DNA from: CAZAQS01 sp964486825 | GTDB lineage: Bacteria > Chloroflexota > Anaerolineae > Anaerolineales > UBA4823 | Length of the DNA stretch: 27,981 bases | Reading direction: 5' to 3' | Assembly: GCA_964486825.1 (NCBI GenBank) | Contig: CAZAQS010000035.1 | Span: 1-27,981, forward strand | Shown: positions 1 through 8,460 of the stretch, piece by piece | Layout: each line of letters begins with the position of its first letter | Numbering within the stretch: the stretch's first letter is position 1 | Made by a program: the position numbers and the translations under genes | The notes under the pieces: generated by a model | Database searches by the model: none | The model's input: the letters and a program-made list of their open reading frames with translations, nothing else | What the model was told of the DNA's origin: nothing

Positions 1-23
1 TATAATAAATGAATATTACGCAG

Positions 24-55
24 CCTGGGGTGATAAGAGTTGTATAAACCCCAGG
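24..55. repeat. 8-bp perfect inverted repeat upstream of the SRAP gene
   Basis: CCTGGGGT at 24-31 is the exact reverse complement of ACCCCAGG at 48-55, with a 16-base AT-rich loop. No T-run follows on either strand, so it does not look like an intrinsic terminator. It lies 33 bases before the SRAP start and could be an operator or a leader hairpin. A TATAAT hexamer at 1-6 could be the -10 element for this gene, but its -35 region would lie outside the window. Confidence 0.4.
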
Positions 56-88
56 AAGCATCGTGCTGAAGGAGGAAGTAATCGATTT

Positions 89-766
89 ATGTGCGGACGA
101 TTCACGATGACTGTTGATCCAGCGCAGCTGCAGGACACCTTTCCCTGGCTTCAAGTACCGGAGGAATTACAGCCGCGCTATAATATCGCGCCAACACAAC
201 CTGTCGCTGTGGTCCCTAATAACGGAGAGAACCGCCTGGAGTATTTCCAATGGGGGTTGATCCCTTCCTGGGCGAAGGACCCATCGATCGGAAACCGGAT
301 GATCAATGCCAGAGCAGACACCCTGGCTGAAAAACCAGCCTTCCGGGCTGCATTCCGCCGTAGACGTTGCCTGGTCTTGGCGGATGGGTTCTTCGAGTGG
401 CGAAAAGAACCGGGACAGAAGGCCAAACAACCCATGTATATCCGGCTCCAAACTGGTGAGCCCTTTGCATTCGCAGGCCTATGGGAAGTATGGAATTCAG
501 CAGATGGGTCTCAAATCCTATCTTGTACGATAATTACCACTGAGCCGAATGAATTGGTAGGAGAGATCCATAATCGTATGCCGGTCATCCTGCCAGAAGA
601 GGGTTATGTATCCTGGTTGGACCCGTCTGAAAAGCAGCCAAAAGACCTGCAGGACTTATTGCGACCTTACCCATCCGGTGAGCTTATGGCATATCCCGTT
701 TCGACCGTGGTAAACAGCCCGAGCAACGACACACCAACTTGCGTGTTGCCGCTAACTCAGAGCTAA
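89..766 (+). CDS. SOS response-associated peptidase (SRAP / YedK / HMCES family)
   Basis: The 225-aa product is a complete SRAP domain. Family members form a covalent thiazolidine adduct with abasic sites in single-stranded DNA through the N-terminal cysteine and so shield them from cleavage. The sequence shows the hallmark start MCGRF with Cys2 as catalytic residue after Met removal, YNIAPT at 31-36, the NARADT motif at 73-78, FFEW with Glu103, and EIHNRMP with His161. The length is normal for the family (about 220-230 aa). The start is fixed by the need for Cys2; an AAGGAGG at 69-75 lies 13 bases upstream, rather far for a ribosome binding site. It precedes a BrkB-type gene on the same strand by 59 bases. 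The YedK gene symbol is deliberately not assigned, as orthology cannot be checked. Confidence 0.95.
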   Translation: MCGRFTMTVDPAQLQDTFPWLQVPEELQPRYNIAPTQPVAVVPNNGENRLEYFQWGLIPSWAKDPSIGNRMINARADTLAEKPAFRAAFRRRRCLVLADGFFEWRKEPGQKAKQPMYIRLQTGEPFAFAGLWEVWNSADGSQILSCTIITTEPNELVGEIHNRMPVILPEEGYVSWLDPSEKQPKDLQDLLRPYPSGELMAYPVSTVVNSPSNDTPTCVLPLTQS

Positions 767-825
767 AAACTGAATCCGTCTAGTGGGTTGGTGGTCGTAG
801 AAGCTCCAATACCTTTAAGGGGTAA

Positions 826-1752
826 GTGTTGGAAGATCGCATTAACAAACTGAAGTCCACCGGCCGCCAGGTTATTCAATTTCTGGACAGGTCCTCGGGA
901 GGCGTATTCGGAATCCTGTTTGATACGGTCACAGGGTTTTCCAAATCGCGCGGGCCTGAAGCTGCGGCTTCGATCACCTATTTTTTTTTATTCTCAATTT
1001 TTCCCCTACTGTTGTCGGTGGTATCGATCGGCAGCTATTTTTTAGAAGTGGGCCAGATCCGTTTACAGGTTGTACGAATTGTCCATGCGATTGTGCCAGT
1101 CGAGCCAGAGCTTATCGTGCAGAATATCGAAGAGGTGTTGGAATCCCGAGGGGCCTTTGGTTTTATTGGGGTAATCGGCCTGGTGTGGTCCGCTTCTGCA
1201 GCCTTCACGATCCTTTTTCGGAATATCAACCGGGCATGGGTGCGGGCAGAACCTCTGAATGTCTTGCTCACACGCCTTGTTGGAGTCCTATTCATCTTCG
1301 GCATCGTTCTATTGCTTGTGTTGGTACGTTTTGCAAGCGCAGCCGTCAACCTACTTCCTGCCCTTGGAATTGAGTTCACCGAAGGTTTCTACGACACCTA
1401 CTTGTGGTTGGCTATTTCTTCATTAATACCCTTATTGCTGACCTTTTTGATGTTCCTGGGGTTGTACCGCTGGATCCCAAACACGAAGGTGCGCTGGTCG
1501 GAAGCATTTTGGGGAGCCTTACTCGTGGCGATCGGTTGGGAGTTAAGCACCAATATCTTTACCTTAATTTTAAGTGCTGGAATTTTGGAGTACCAGGTGG
1601 TGTACGGGTCCTTAGGGACGATGATTGCGTTGCTTTTCTGGTTATACATTAACGTGATGATCATTTTATTTGGCGCCCACCTGAGCGCAAATATAGCGCG
1701 CCACCAGCGCCCTCCGCCTCAGAAACCGGCTGAAACCCAGGAGGTAATTTAA
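826..1752 (+). CDS. YihY/virulence factor BrkB family membrane protein
   Basis: This 308-aa polytopic inner-membrane protein matches the YihY/BrkB family. About six hydrophobic segments are visible, near residues 48-72, 110-134, 147-176, 192-217, 227-253 and 263-291. Family features include the SITYFFLFSIFPLLL segment near the N-terminus, a YRWIPNTKV stretch around 214-222, and a GSLGTMIALLFWLY segment before the last helix. The family was once called ribonuclease BN in error; its molecular role is still not well settled. The start is ambiguous: GTG at 826 lies 3 bases after AAGGGG (817-822), while TTG at 829 has a better 6-base spacing. The two proteins differ by one residue. The glycerate kinase gene follows after only 6 bases, so they are probably cotranscribed. 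Confidence 0.93.
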   Translation: MLEDRINKLKSTGRQVIQFLDRSSGGVFGILFDTVTGFSKSRGPEAAASITYFFLFSIFPLLLSVVSIGSYFLEVGQIRLQVVRIVHAIVPVEPELIVQNIEEVLESRGAFGFIGVIGLVWSASAAFTILFRNINRAWVRAEPLNVLLTRLVGVLFIFGIVLLLVLVRFASAAVNLLPALGIEFTEGFYDTYLWLAISSLIPLLLTFLMFLGLYRWIPNTKVRWSEAFWGALLVAIGWELSTNIFTLILSAGILEYQVVYGSLGTMIALLFWLYINVMIILFGAHLSANIARHQRPPPQKPAETQEVI

Positions 1753-1758
1753 TAAAGA

Positions 1759-3126
1759 ATGGATCCTGAAAGGTTGATGACAACCTCGTTGAGATCAGTT
1801 GCCTGGGGAGGAGTCGCCGGGCAAGTGATGGCTGCCGGGTTAGATGCAGTGGACCCTTTTAAGGCGGTAAAATCGCACCTGAACCGGGATGGAGACAGGC
1901 TGAGCATATCTGGGAAGAATTATGACTTAAGCGCCTACAGGCGGATCTATCTCTTTGGAGCTGGCAAGGCCGGGGTGCCTATGGCACGCGCGGCTGGGGA
2001 GCTTCTTGGAAGCCGATTAGCAGGTGGCTTGGTCATTGTCAAAGAAGGATATTCGGGTGATTCAGCAGATATAGCAGCGAGGGGCGTCGAGATCGTTGAA
2101 GCAGGCCATCCAATCCCTGACCAACGCGGGCAGGAAGCTGCCTCACGAATGCTCCATAACCTGGAGCAGCTCGGCGCGGAGGACCTTGCGGTGTGCCTGA
2201 TTTCAGGGGGCGGCTCAGCGCTGATGCATATCCCGGCCGGTCAAATTTCCCTGGAAGACCTGCAAGCGCTGACCGGGATCCTGTTATCGGTAGGCGTTGA
2301 TATCACTGAAATCAATACCCTTCGCAAGCACCTGGATAAAATTAAAGGAGGCGGCCTTGCCCGGGCAGCTGCGCCTGCCGAAGTGATCACTCTGGTGCTT
2401 TCTGATGTCGTCGGGGACCCACTGGACGTGATCGCTTCCGGACCTAGCGTGCCGGATAGCAGCACTTTCCAAGATGCATGGCAGGTGTTGGAACGGTATA
2501 AGATCGTAGCCCGGGTTCCAGGCAGCATCAGGGAACACTTGCAGAGAGGTTTGCGAGGTGAAATTCAGGAGACTCCCAAGGCGGGAGACTCGATCTTTCA
2601 GAGGGTTCACAACGAAATCGTAGGGAATAATGCCCAGGCGGCCGAAGCGGCTGCACAAGCTGCTCGCTCGGCTGGGTTCCTTACACTGGTATTAACTTCA
2701 CGGTTACAAGGAGAAGCCAGGCATGCAGGCCGCGCTTTAGGGGCGTTGGTCCGGCAGGTTGTGAGCAGTGGCAGGAATAAGCCGGTTTGCCTGATAGCGG
2801 GTGGAGAAACTACGGTGACGATCTCCGGCGATGGCAAAGGCGGCAGGAACCAAGAGCTGGCTTTGGCAGCGGTCGAGGGGCTAAGTGGGTTGGATGGAGT
2901 GGGCCTGCTTTCCCTTGCGACGGATGGGGGCGATGGACCGACTGATGCAGCCGGTGCAGTGGTAACCGGTGATAGCCTGGCGCGGAGCGTGCTGCTTGGG
3001 CTTGACCCACGCGAGTACATGGCACGAAATGACTCATATCACTTCTTCGAAGCGCTGAATGATCTAATAAAACCTGGCCCTACCCAGACCAATGTGAATG
3101 ACCTGTGTTTCCTTTTTATTACCTGA
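1759..3126 (+). CDS. Glycerate 2-kinase (DUF4147/MOFRL, GckA/TtuD type)
   Basis: The 455-aa product is a two-domain glycerate kinase of the type that phosphorylates D-glycerate with ATP to 2-phosphoglycerate, feeding lower glycolysis; it acts in the cytoplasm. The N-terminal DUF4147 domain has GAGKAG near 68-73, HPIPD at 117-121, the glycine-rich SGGGSALM at 149-156, LRKHLDKIKGG at 188-198 and LSDVVGDPLDVIASGP at 214-229. The C-terminal MOFRL domain from about 343 has AGGETTV, GKGGRNQELALAA and ATDGGDGPTDAAGA, and ends with the typical TNVNDL. The usual family length is 420-460 aa. The start at 1759 follows the upstream stop by 6 bases and has AGGAGGT about 14 bases upstream; ATG at 1777 is an alternative. 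It ends 9 bases before a convergent gene. Confidence 0.94.
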   Translation: MDPERLMTTSLRSVAWGGVAGQVMAAGLDAVDPFKAVKSHLNRDGDRLSISGKNYDLSAYRRIYLFGAGKAGVPMARAAGELLGSRLAGGLVIVKEGYSGDSADIAARGVEIVEAGHPIPDQRGQEAASRMLHNLEQLGAEDLAVCLISGGGSALMHIPAGQISLEDLQALTGILLSVGVDITEINTLRKHLDKIKGGGLARAAAPAEVITLVLSDVVGDPLDVIASGPSVPDSSTFQDAWQVLERYKIVARVPGSIREHLQRGLRGEIQETPKAGDSIFQRVHNEIVGNNAQAAEAAAQAARSAGFLTLVLTSRLQGEARHAGRALGALVRQVVSSGRNKPVCLIAGGETTVTISGDGKGGRNQELALAAVEGLSGLDGVGLLSLATDGGDGPTDAAGAVVTGDSLARSVLLGLDPREYMARNDSYHFFEALNDLIKPGPTQTNVNDLCFLFIT

Positions 3127-3135
3127 GAATATAGC

Positions 3136-3600
3136 TCAAGCTTTATCTATGCCCAGCCAACTTAAGCGAATAAGCAGGGGGATAAATACCAGGGCAGCCA
3201 CAAAATGGAACATGACCAGGACCCCAAAAGCCAAAGCGCTGCCGCCCGGGAAGGGAGCAGCCGAGGGATTAGCCATTAACCCCAGGTTCGGCAGGATCGA
3301 AAGGATCAATGCTATAGTGGCAATAACCAGGTAGGTACGGGTTGGATTCGCCGAGCGCTTGATAACGAGCATATAAACGAGAACACCCAGGCCTGTCCCG
3401 ATCAGGGTAAAGATCATGATACTGCCAGTCTGCAAGGGTGGAAATTCGCGCGGCAAGTCCAACACAGCGAAAAGAATTACCCTGACGATCTGGTTTGCGA
3501 TAACCGCAGCAGCCATAGATGCCAACCCTGCCCCCAGTATGCTTGTTGTAGTTGGCTTGCGTGAGCGAACGGTACGAGAGGCTAAATTATCGGTTTCCAT
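3136..3600 (-). CDS. Small four-helix membrane protein, DUF6069-like
   Basis: A 154-aa protein with four clear hydrophobic segments (about 22-45, 60-82, 90-110 and 122-146 in this numbering) separated by short loops, and a basic, Ser/Thr-rich N-terminus. It resembles the DUF6069 membrane proteins, whose function is unknown; this assignment is from memory of the pattern. I chose ATG at 3600 instead of the longer GTG at 3606 because a GGAG on the minus strand (3609-3606) sits 5 bases before the ATG and overlaps the GTG. It is the last gene of the leftward run, 112 bases after the lipoprotein gene, with a possible promoter of its own. Confidence 0.75.
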   Translation of the reverse strand: METDNLASRTVRSRKPTTTSILGAGLASMAAAVIANQIVRVILFAVLDLPREFPPLQTGSIMIFTLIGTGLGVLVYMLVIKRSANPTRTYLVIATIALILSILPNLGLMANPSAAPFPGGSALAFGVLVMFHFVAALVFIPLLIRLSWLGIDKA

Positions 3601-3686
3601 TTTCACTCCAGTATCGGGCCCCCAAGGATGTCAAAAATTTCCAAATCCATTCAAAACCAGAAATAATTTACCCCATTAATATCCAA

Positions 3687-3716
3687 ATTATACCAACCAG
3701 TTCAACAAGATGTTAT
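3687..3716 (-). promoter_or_regulatory. Possible promoter for the DUF6069-like gene
   Basis: On the minus strand a perfect TATAAT lies at 3692-3687 and is preceded by TGG, giving an extended -10 (TGnTATAAT). An ATAACA hexamer at 3716-3711, 18 bases upstream, matches the -35 consensus at four of six positions. It overlaps the end of the upstream lipoprotein gene and would give a leader of roughly 75-80 bases. This is consensus matching only. Confidence 0.4.
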
Positions 3717-6202
3717 GGCGCAATTATGGAAATTTCAATTGTAAATTCACCAGCCGCGCTAATTTCAATAAGCGCCATGGGAAAAGGTAAGAAATGTCCG
3801 GATGGGAAATCAAAATCGGGATCTTCGGGCTGGCTCATGTATTCGTAAGAATCGGAGAATGCGCTGAACAACATTTCTTCCGAAGACAGAACCTGTACCT
3901 GAACCCCATCCTTTAGACCCCACAGCCGGCCTTGGGTGAGTTTGTTATCGGTGTATTGATTTCCCCAACCAGGAATTAAGCGAAGAGCCGGGTCGATTGC
4001 CAGGGGAATCTGAACAGTCAACGGTGCGCCTGTCCTGTAGCTTGCTGTGAAACCGGTGGGAGAAAACGAGAAGATTTTCTGCAGGCTGCCATCAGGTGCG
4101 CTGAAGGACAAGCTCTCTGCACTGATCTCTACATCATAATCCTCCCAGGAAGGCGTAGAAAAACCGGCCGGTATCTCACTGAAGGCGCCCCGATATTGGG
4201 CAGGGTCGCCTGCTACCCCTTTCGCAGGATCCCATATCATCGGGTCTCCCATACCCACGATAAATTGGGATGAAGGAGCGATGACCTGGTGAACGCCATC
4301 TGGCCCACGCCAAAAGGCATAGGATAGGTAGCCACCACGGGATTCGAAAAGGAGAAATATATCTTGGGAAGCCATTATATATTCCTTCTCTCCGTCCCAA
4401 TCCAGGTCCTGGGCTGCAAAGCAAATTCCGCCCGTCCCTGAAGACGAGGGGCAGAACGCCTGCAGGTCGCTATCTTCCCAGCGGGAGGCAGCCAGCAGGT
4501 GTCCAATCTGGCCAAAATAATTGGCGCGCAAAGAAGCCAGGGAAGGGTGCGGTAGGATTGGCGGCGCTAACAGCGCTTCAAAAGCCTGCCACGCAAGCGC
4601 CGAAGCGGTGTTATCCGGAGCACGTTTAAGCTCTTCGGAGAGCAATGCCGGGACCTGGTCGATGGTGAGCCCGTAGCTAAAACCTGTTGCATCTGTAGAA
4701 GTAGGCGTGAAAGATTCGGTCCCCATGCGCCAGTACGCCTGGGTTGGATCGAATGCTTTTCCAGATGAGCGCCTGGGTGTTACAGCGACCAATTCAGCTG
4801 AGGACATTGGTCGGATCCAGGGGCGAGACCTCAGGTAGTTCAATGTTTGGGTTGCCGCAGTCGGGTTGCCCCAGGAGGTTTGGGAAAAATCACCTCCCAT
4901 TACTACGAAAGGCCTGCCATCAGGATCTGATGCGGTTTGCAGCAATACACGCCGTATTTCCATGGACGGGCCGGAGTAGGTTGCCTGGTCTGATTGAAGC
5001 AGCACCCGGCTGAGCGAGGAAAAATCTACCAGGGTGGAGGCCTGCCAGCGGGAAACGAATGGGCTCAGGCTGTATGATTCCCCAGCAGACAGGTTATCTT
5101 CCTGGACCGTAAAATACTCCTGGTCATATGTGGGTAAAGCCGGTAAAGCTGGGTTTGATAGGATAAGCCGGTGCTGCCCGAGCTCTTTTTGGTTATCAGC
5201 AGACCAGGCGCCCGGATGAGTGGTCGTATAAAGGATGGTATTGGGCTTCAGGTCGAAGGCCTTCATCAGCTGGCTGGACTGGATGGTGAACTTCGGGAAT
5301 AACGAACTCAGGGGACCATCTAATAAGCCTGGTTGTAGGAGGAAGGGGGTTGTATCCGGTAGGATAAGCAGGTCCTGGGAAGCCAGCTTTCGCACCCGGT
5401 CCAGAGCCCCGGTATAGTCCAAAGCAGAGAGCGTGGTAGGCGTCTTGATATCTAGCAGCAAAACAGGAAAGCGGGAGCTTTCGACGGCATCCATCAAGCC
5501 GCGTAGCCCGTGCCGGTCACTGGAAGGGCCGGTATGAGCCCCGTCCAGGCGTCGTAGGGCTTGAGAGGGGGTGTAAGCAGGGAAGGTATTCCAGAAAGCA
5601 ATTGTTACGGGCAAGCGAGGCGGCGGTTGGGCATCCGAGCGAACAGGGCCAAGAGAGGAGACCGGTTGGGGTGAACCACTCTCGGTTAAAAAGGCCTGGA
5701 TGCGAAAACTTTTCCCGGCAACATTTTTGTCGAGACTGACCGTCAGGGTATCAAGGGCAGGGTTGCGCACAACCCGCATCCGCAAGCCCTTTCTGACCTC
5801 TCCACCCGGCTCCAGGGCGACAAGAGGCCCGGAGGACGGAATTATCAAAAGCAAGTCCCAATCGAAGCCAGCTTGAGCATCGATTGGCAAACGTCTTTCA
5901 CCCCCGGGATGAGAGTCGACTGCCAGGTAGAGGTCAAACTCATCCTGGGGATCGTAAGACAGCAGATCCAGGCGGATCTGCAAGTCAGAGTGGAATCGGC
6001 GGGTATACAGGCTGACGAGCTGGTGAGAGTCCTGTCCGGTACCAGGAGCGGATAGGAGGCGCAAGTCGGTGTACCGCCAGGGAGGCGGGGCGCTGGTCTC
6101 TTCAATGGGAAGGCAGGATGCCAGGAGGGAGAGGGCGACTAGCAAAACAAGGGAGACTCGCCAGTTGGGTCTCATAAGGCGCCTACCGGACTTGTACTTC
6201 AT
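3713..6202 (-). CDS. Large secreted lipoprotein of unknown function
   Basis: The 829-aa product starts with a basic N-terminus, a hydrophobic stretch and a lipobox LASC with Cys30, so it should be exported and lipid-anchored on the outer face of the membrane. The start at 6202 is chosen because its ATG overlaps the upstream stop as ATGA (translational coupling); 6175 is an alternative. No catalytic family is recognised with confidence. Residues from about 598 on (DLDWDGEKEYIMAS, then LFESRGGYLSYAF) resemble the beta-rich domain found after the catalytic barrel in GH57 and related amylolytic enzymes. The middle part has a PAYTPSQALRRLDGAH stretch and segments that could form a degenerate barrel. 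Given the GH13 gene in the same run, a role in glycan binding or turnover outside the cell is possible, but it is inference. Confidence 0.85.
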   Translation of the reverse strand: MKYKSGRRLMRPNWRVSLVLLVALSLLASCLPIEETSAPPPWRYTDLRLLSAPGTGQDSHQLVSLYTRRFHSDLQIRLDLLSYDPQDEFDLYLAVDSHPGGERRLPIDAQAGFDWDLLLIIPSSGPLVALEPGGEVRKGLRMRVVRNPALDTLTVSLDKNVAGKSFRIQAFLTESGSPQPVSSLGPVRSDAQPPPRLPVTIAFWNTFPAYTPSQALRRLDGAHTGPSSDRHGLRGLMDAVESSRFPVLLLDIKTPTTLSALDYTGALDRVRKLASQDLLILPDTTPFLLQPGLLDGPLSSLFPKFTIQSSQLMKAFDLKPNTILYTTTHPGAWSADNQKELGQHRLILSNPALPALPTYDQEYFTVQEDNLSAGESYSLSPFVSRWQASTLVDFSSLSRVLLQSDQATYSGPSMEIRRVLLQTASDPDGRPFVVMGGDFSQTSWGNPTAATQTLNYLRSRPWIRPMSSAELVAVTPRRSSGKAFDPTQAYWRMGTESFTPTSTDATGFSYGLTIDQVPALLSEELKRAPDNTASALAWQAFEALLAPPILPHPSLASLRANYFGQIGHLLAASRWEDSDLQAFCPSSSGTGGICFAAQDLDWDGEKEYIMASQDIFLLFESRGGYLSYAFWRGPDGVHQVIAPSSQFIVGMGDPMIWDPAKGVAGDPAQYRGAFSEIPAGFSTPSWEDYDVEISAESLSFSAPDGSLQKIFSFSPTGFTASYRTGAPLTVQIPLAIDPALRLIPGWGNQYTDNKLTQGRLWGLKDGVQVQVLSSEEMLFSAFSDSYEYMSQPEDPDFDFPSGHFLPFPMALIEISAAGEFTIEISIIAP

Positions 6203-6570
6203 GAACGTGATTCTGATTCCAGCTCCTGGAAAAGGAACCAATCTCCTTTGCGATGGTTTGCATCTTTTGGGGCCCGGTCATAGTACAGGTCAAACACTCG
6301 CCCGCTATCCGTACTTACCCTGAAGTGGAATTGGCCCACCCCCCACGACCCACGCCGGCTTGCTGCCGCAGCGTGCTGGGGCTGCATATTGCGCGCCATA
6401 CGTCCCCGGCGCCGGAAATCAACCCATTCGCGCAGTACCTGCGTCACGCGGAAAGTCTCCCCTCTCCAGGTAAACGCGTCGGGAGGCCCGGGAGTTTTTT
6501 CAAGTTGGGGCGGCTCATCAAATTGGACTTCGATGGGCTCGCCGATGAATTTTTTCGGTCTTAGCTCCAT
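6199..6570 (-). CDS. DUF6504 family protein
   Basis: A 123-aa soluble protein matching DUF6504: an N-terminal FIGEPIEVQFDEPP stretch (about 8-21), then GPPDAFTWRGETFRV (28-42), LREWVDF (46-52) and a C-terminal beta-rich FHFRVSTDSGRVFDLYYDR (82-100). The function is unknown. From memory, actinobacterial members are often encoded beside Y-family polymerases of the ImuB type, which hints at a DNA-repair connection, but here the neighbours are an ABC exporter and a lipoprotein. The stop overlaps the next start by 4 bases (ATGA). It begins 39 bases after the ABC gene with a poor ribosome binding site, so translation may depend on the operon. Confidence 0.85.
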   Translation of the reverse strand: MELRPKKFIGEPIEVQFDEPPQLEKTPGPPDAFTWRGETFRVTQVLREWVDFRRRGRMARNMQPQHAAAASRRGSWGVGQFHFRVSTDSGRVFDLYYDRAPKDANHRKGDWFLFQELESESRS

Positions 6571-6609
6571 ACTGTGGTTAATCTAATAAATTTGCATACC
6601 CTACGAACC

Positions 6610-8460
6610 TCAGTCTGCCGCTGCCGGCGCTGAGCCAGTTGCTGGACGGGGAGATTGTAAGGGATCCAATTCCTGTTCGAGCTGGTGGCGAAACTGCTGA
6701 GTATACAGGCGATAATAGTGACCACGTTGGCGCAGCAGCTCGGCATGGTTACCGATCTCAGCGATACGCCCATTCTCTATGACAAGGATACGGCCGGCTC
6801 GCTTAATCGTGGAGAGGCGATGGGCTATCACGAAGCTCGTACGGCCCTGCATGAGGGTTTCCATGCCTTTCTGGATGAGAGCTTCTGTCAATGTATCCAC
6901 AGAGCTGGTGGCTTCATCCATGATGAACAGCTCGGGTTCGGAGAGCACAGCCCGCGCCAGGCTGATCAGCTGCTTTTGCCCGACCGAGAGCAGGTTGCCG
7001 CCTTCGCCTACCTCTTCATCGTAGCCTTTATGCAAGGTTTCGATGAAATCATGAGCACCAGCCAGGCGGGCTGCCTGCTCGATCTCTTCATCGCTTGCAT
7101 CCAAGCGACCATAGCGGATATTCTCACGGATGGTTCCGGAAAACAGGTGAGGGGTTTGGAGGACGATACCGATTCGAGATTGGATCGAATTCAATGAAAA
7201 TTCTGTGTAATCGTGCCCACCGATGCGGATTACGCCGCGCTTCGGCTCGTAGAAACGGCACAATAGGTTGACGATGGTAGTTTTACCTCCACCGGTAGGG
7301 CCGACAATGGCAATCGTCTCGCCGGGCTGGACGCGCAGGTTGAAATCGGTCAAGACAGGAGTATCATCCTTGCCATCATCATAATAGAAGCACACATCCT
7401 CGAATTCTATCTCGCCCTGGATGCTGCCCGGGTCGATAGCGCCAGGACGGTCAGCTACATTCGGGACCGCATCAATCAGGGAGAACATTCGCTCAGCGGA
7501 AGCGATCGACTGCTGCATCTCTGCATAAACACGAGCCATATCTTGGACAGGCCACATCATGAAGGTGACGTAAGACAAGAAAGCCTGGATACCACCGATG
7601 GTCATACCACCGATCTGGGCTTGTAGTCCCCCATAGTAAACAATTAAGCCTAAAGCAATCGCACTGAGGATTTGGACGGTCGGCAGGAAAAGAGCTGAAA
7701 GCCAGGCTGCCCGATATCCGGCCCGGTACATCTCACCTGTTTTCAGGCTGAACTCGCGCATATTTTCATCTTCCCGGTTGAGGGCCTTAACGACGCGCAC
7801 GCCGGTGATATTTTCGTTATACGCACCGGTGATCTTAGAGTTAAGCCTGCGAACGTTGCGAAACTCGACCAGGATCTTCTTGCGGAACTGGATGGCTACC
7901 ACGATAAGAACCGGTATCAAGGCCAGGACGATCAAGGCCAGACGCCAGTTAATGATCAGCATAAAGACGGTGGCTGTGGAAATGCTCATTACCGCCCAGG
8001 TGACATCCAGTAAACCCCAGGTGACCAATTCGGCAACCCGATCGGAGTCGGAAGTAACCCGCGACATGATCCAACCAACTGGGGTGCGGCTATAGTATGA
8101 AAGAGATAAATCTTGCAGGTGGTTGAACATCTTCTGGCGCAGGTCGTAGCGCACACGCTCTCCCAAGACGCCTGCCAGATAAATGAAACTGAAGACAAAC
8201 ACGGATTGAAAGACGACCAGAACTGCATACAAGATCAGGATCTGGATCAATGTTTCACGATCCCCGGCGATGATCCCTTCGTCGACAATCCTTTTGCCCA
8301 GGAATGTAAAATATGAGTCTACACCTGCCGTGGCAGCAATGGCCAGCAGGAAGCCAACCATCCACTTCCAATGAGGCTTGATCTGTCCCAGGATGCGCAG
8401 AACGGTCCTGCCATTGAATTGGGTAGTAAACTCTTCTTCTTCGAACTCGAAATCAGACAC
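6610..8460 (-). CDS. ABC exporter half-transporter, catalytic-site subunit of a heterodimer
   Basis: A 616-aa fused transmembrane plus nucleotide-binding protein of the type I exporter class. Six helices fill about residues 30-330, followed by the ATPase domain: Walker A GPTGGGKT (387-394), Q-loop LQTPHLFSG, signature LSVGQ (491-495), Walker B FIMDE with catalytic Glu516, D-loop SSVD and switch His547. The signature deviates from LSGGQ, which in heterodimeric exporters marks the subunit lending its signature to the degenerate site. The start is GTG 8460, because a GGAGG lies 8 bases upstream; it overlaps the partner gene by 8 bases. A longer TTG start at 8475 places that GGAGG inside the gene. 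The protein has a very acidic N-terminal segment (EFEEEEF). The substrate is unknown; lipids or drugs are common for the class. Confidence 0.95.
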   Translation of the reverse strand: MSDFEFEEEEFTTQFNGRTVLRILGQIKPHWKWMVGFLLAIAATAGVDSYFTFLGKRIVDEGIIAGDRETLIQILILYAVLVVFQSVFVFSFIYLAGVLGERVRYDLRQKMFNHLQDLSLSYYSRTPVGWIMSRVTSDSDRVAELVTWGLLDVTWAVMSISTATVFMLIINWRLALIVLALIPVLIVVAIQFRKKILVEFRNVRRLNSKITGAYNENITGVRVVKALNREDENMREFSLKTGEMYRAGYRAAWLSALFLPTVQILSAIALGLIVYYGGLQAQIGGMTIGGIQAFLSYVTFMMWPVQDMARVYAEMQQSIASAERMFSLIDAVPNVADRPGAIDPGSIQGEIEFEDVCFYYDDGKDDTPVLTDFNLRVQPGETIAIVGPTGGGKTTIVNLLCRFYEPKRGVIRIGGHDYTEFSLNSIQSRIGIVLQTPHLFSGTIRENIRYGRLDASDEEIEQAARLAGAHDFIETLHKGYDEEVGEGGNLLSVGQKQLISLARAVLSEPELFIMDEATSSVDTLTEALIQKGMETLMQGRTSFVIAHRLSTIKRAGRILVIENGRIAEIGNHAELLRQRGHYYRLYTQQFRHQLEQELDPLQSPRPATGSAPAAAD

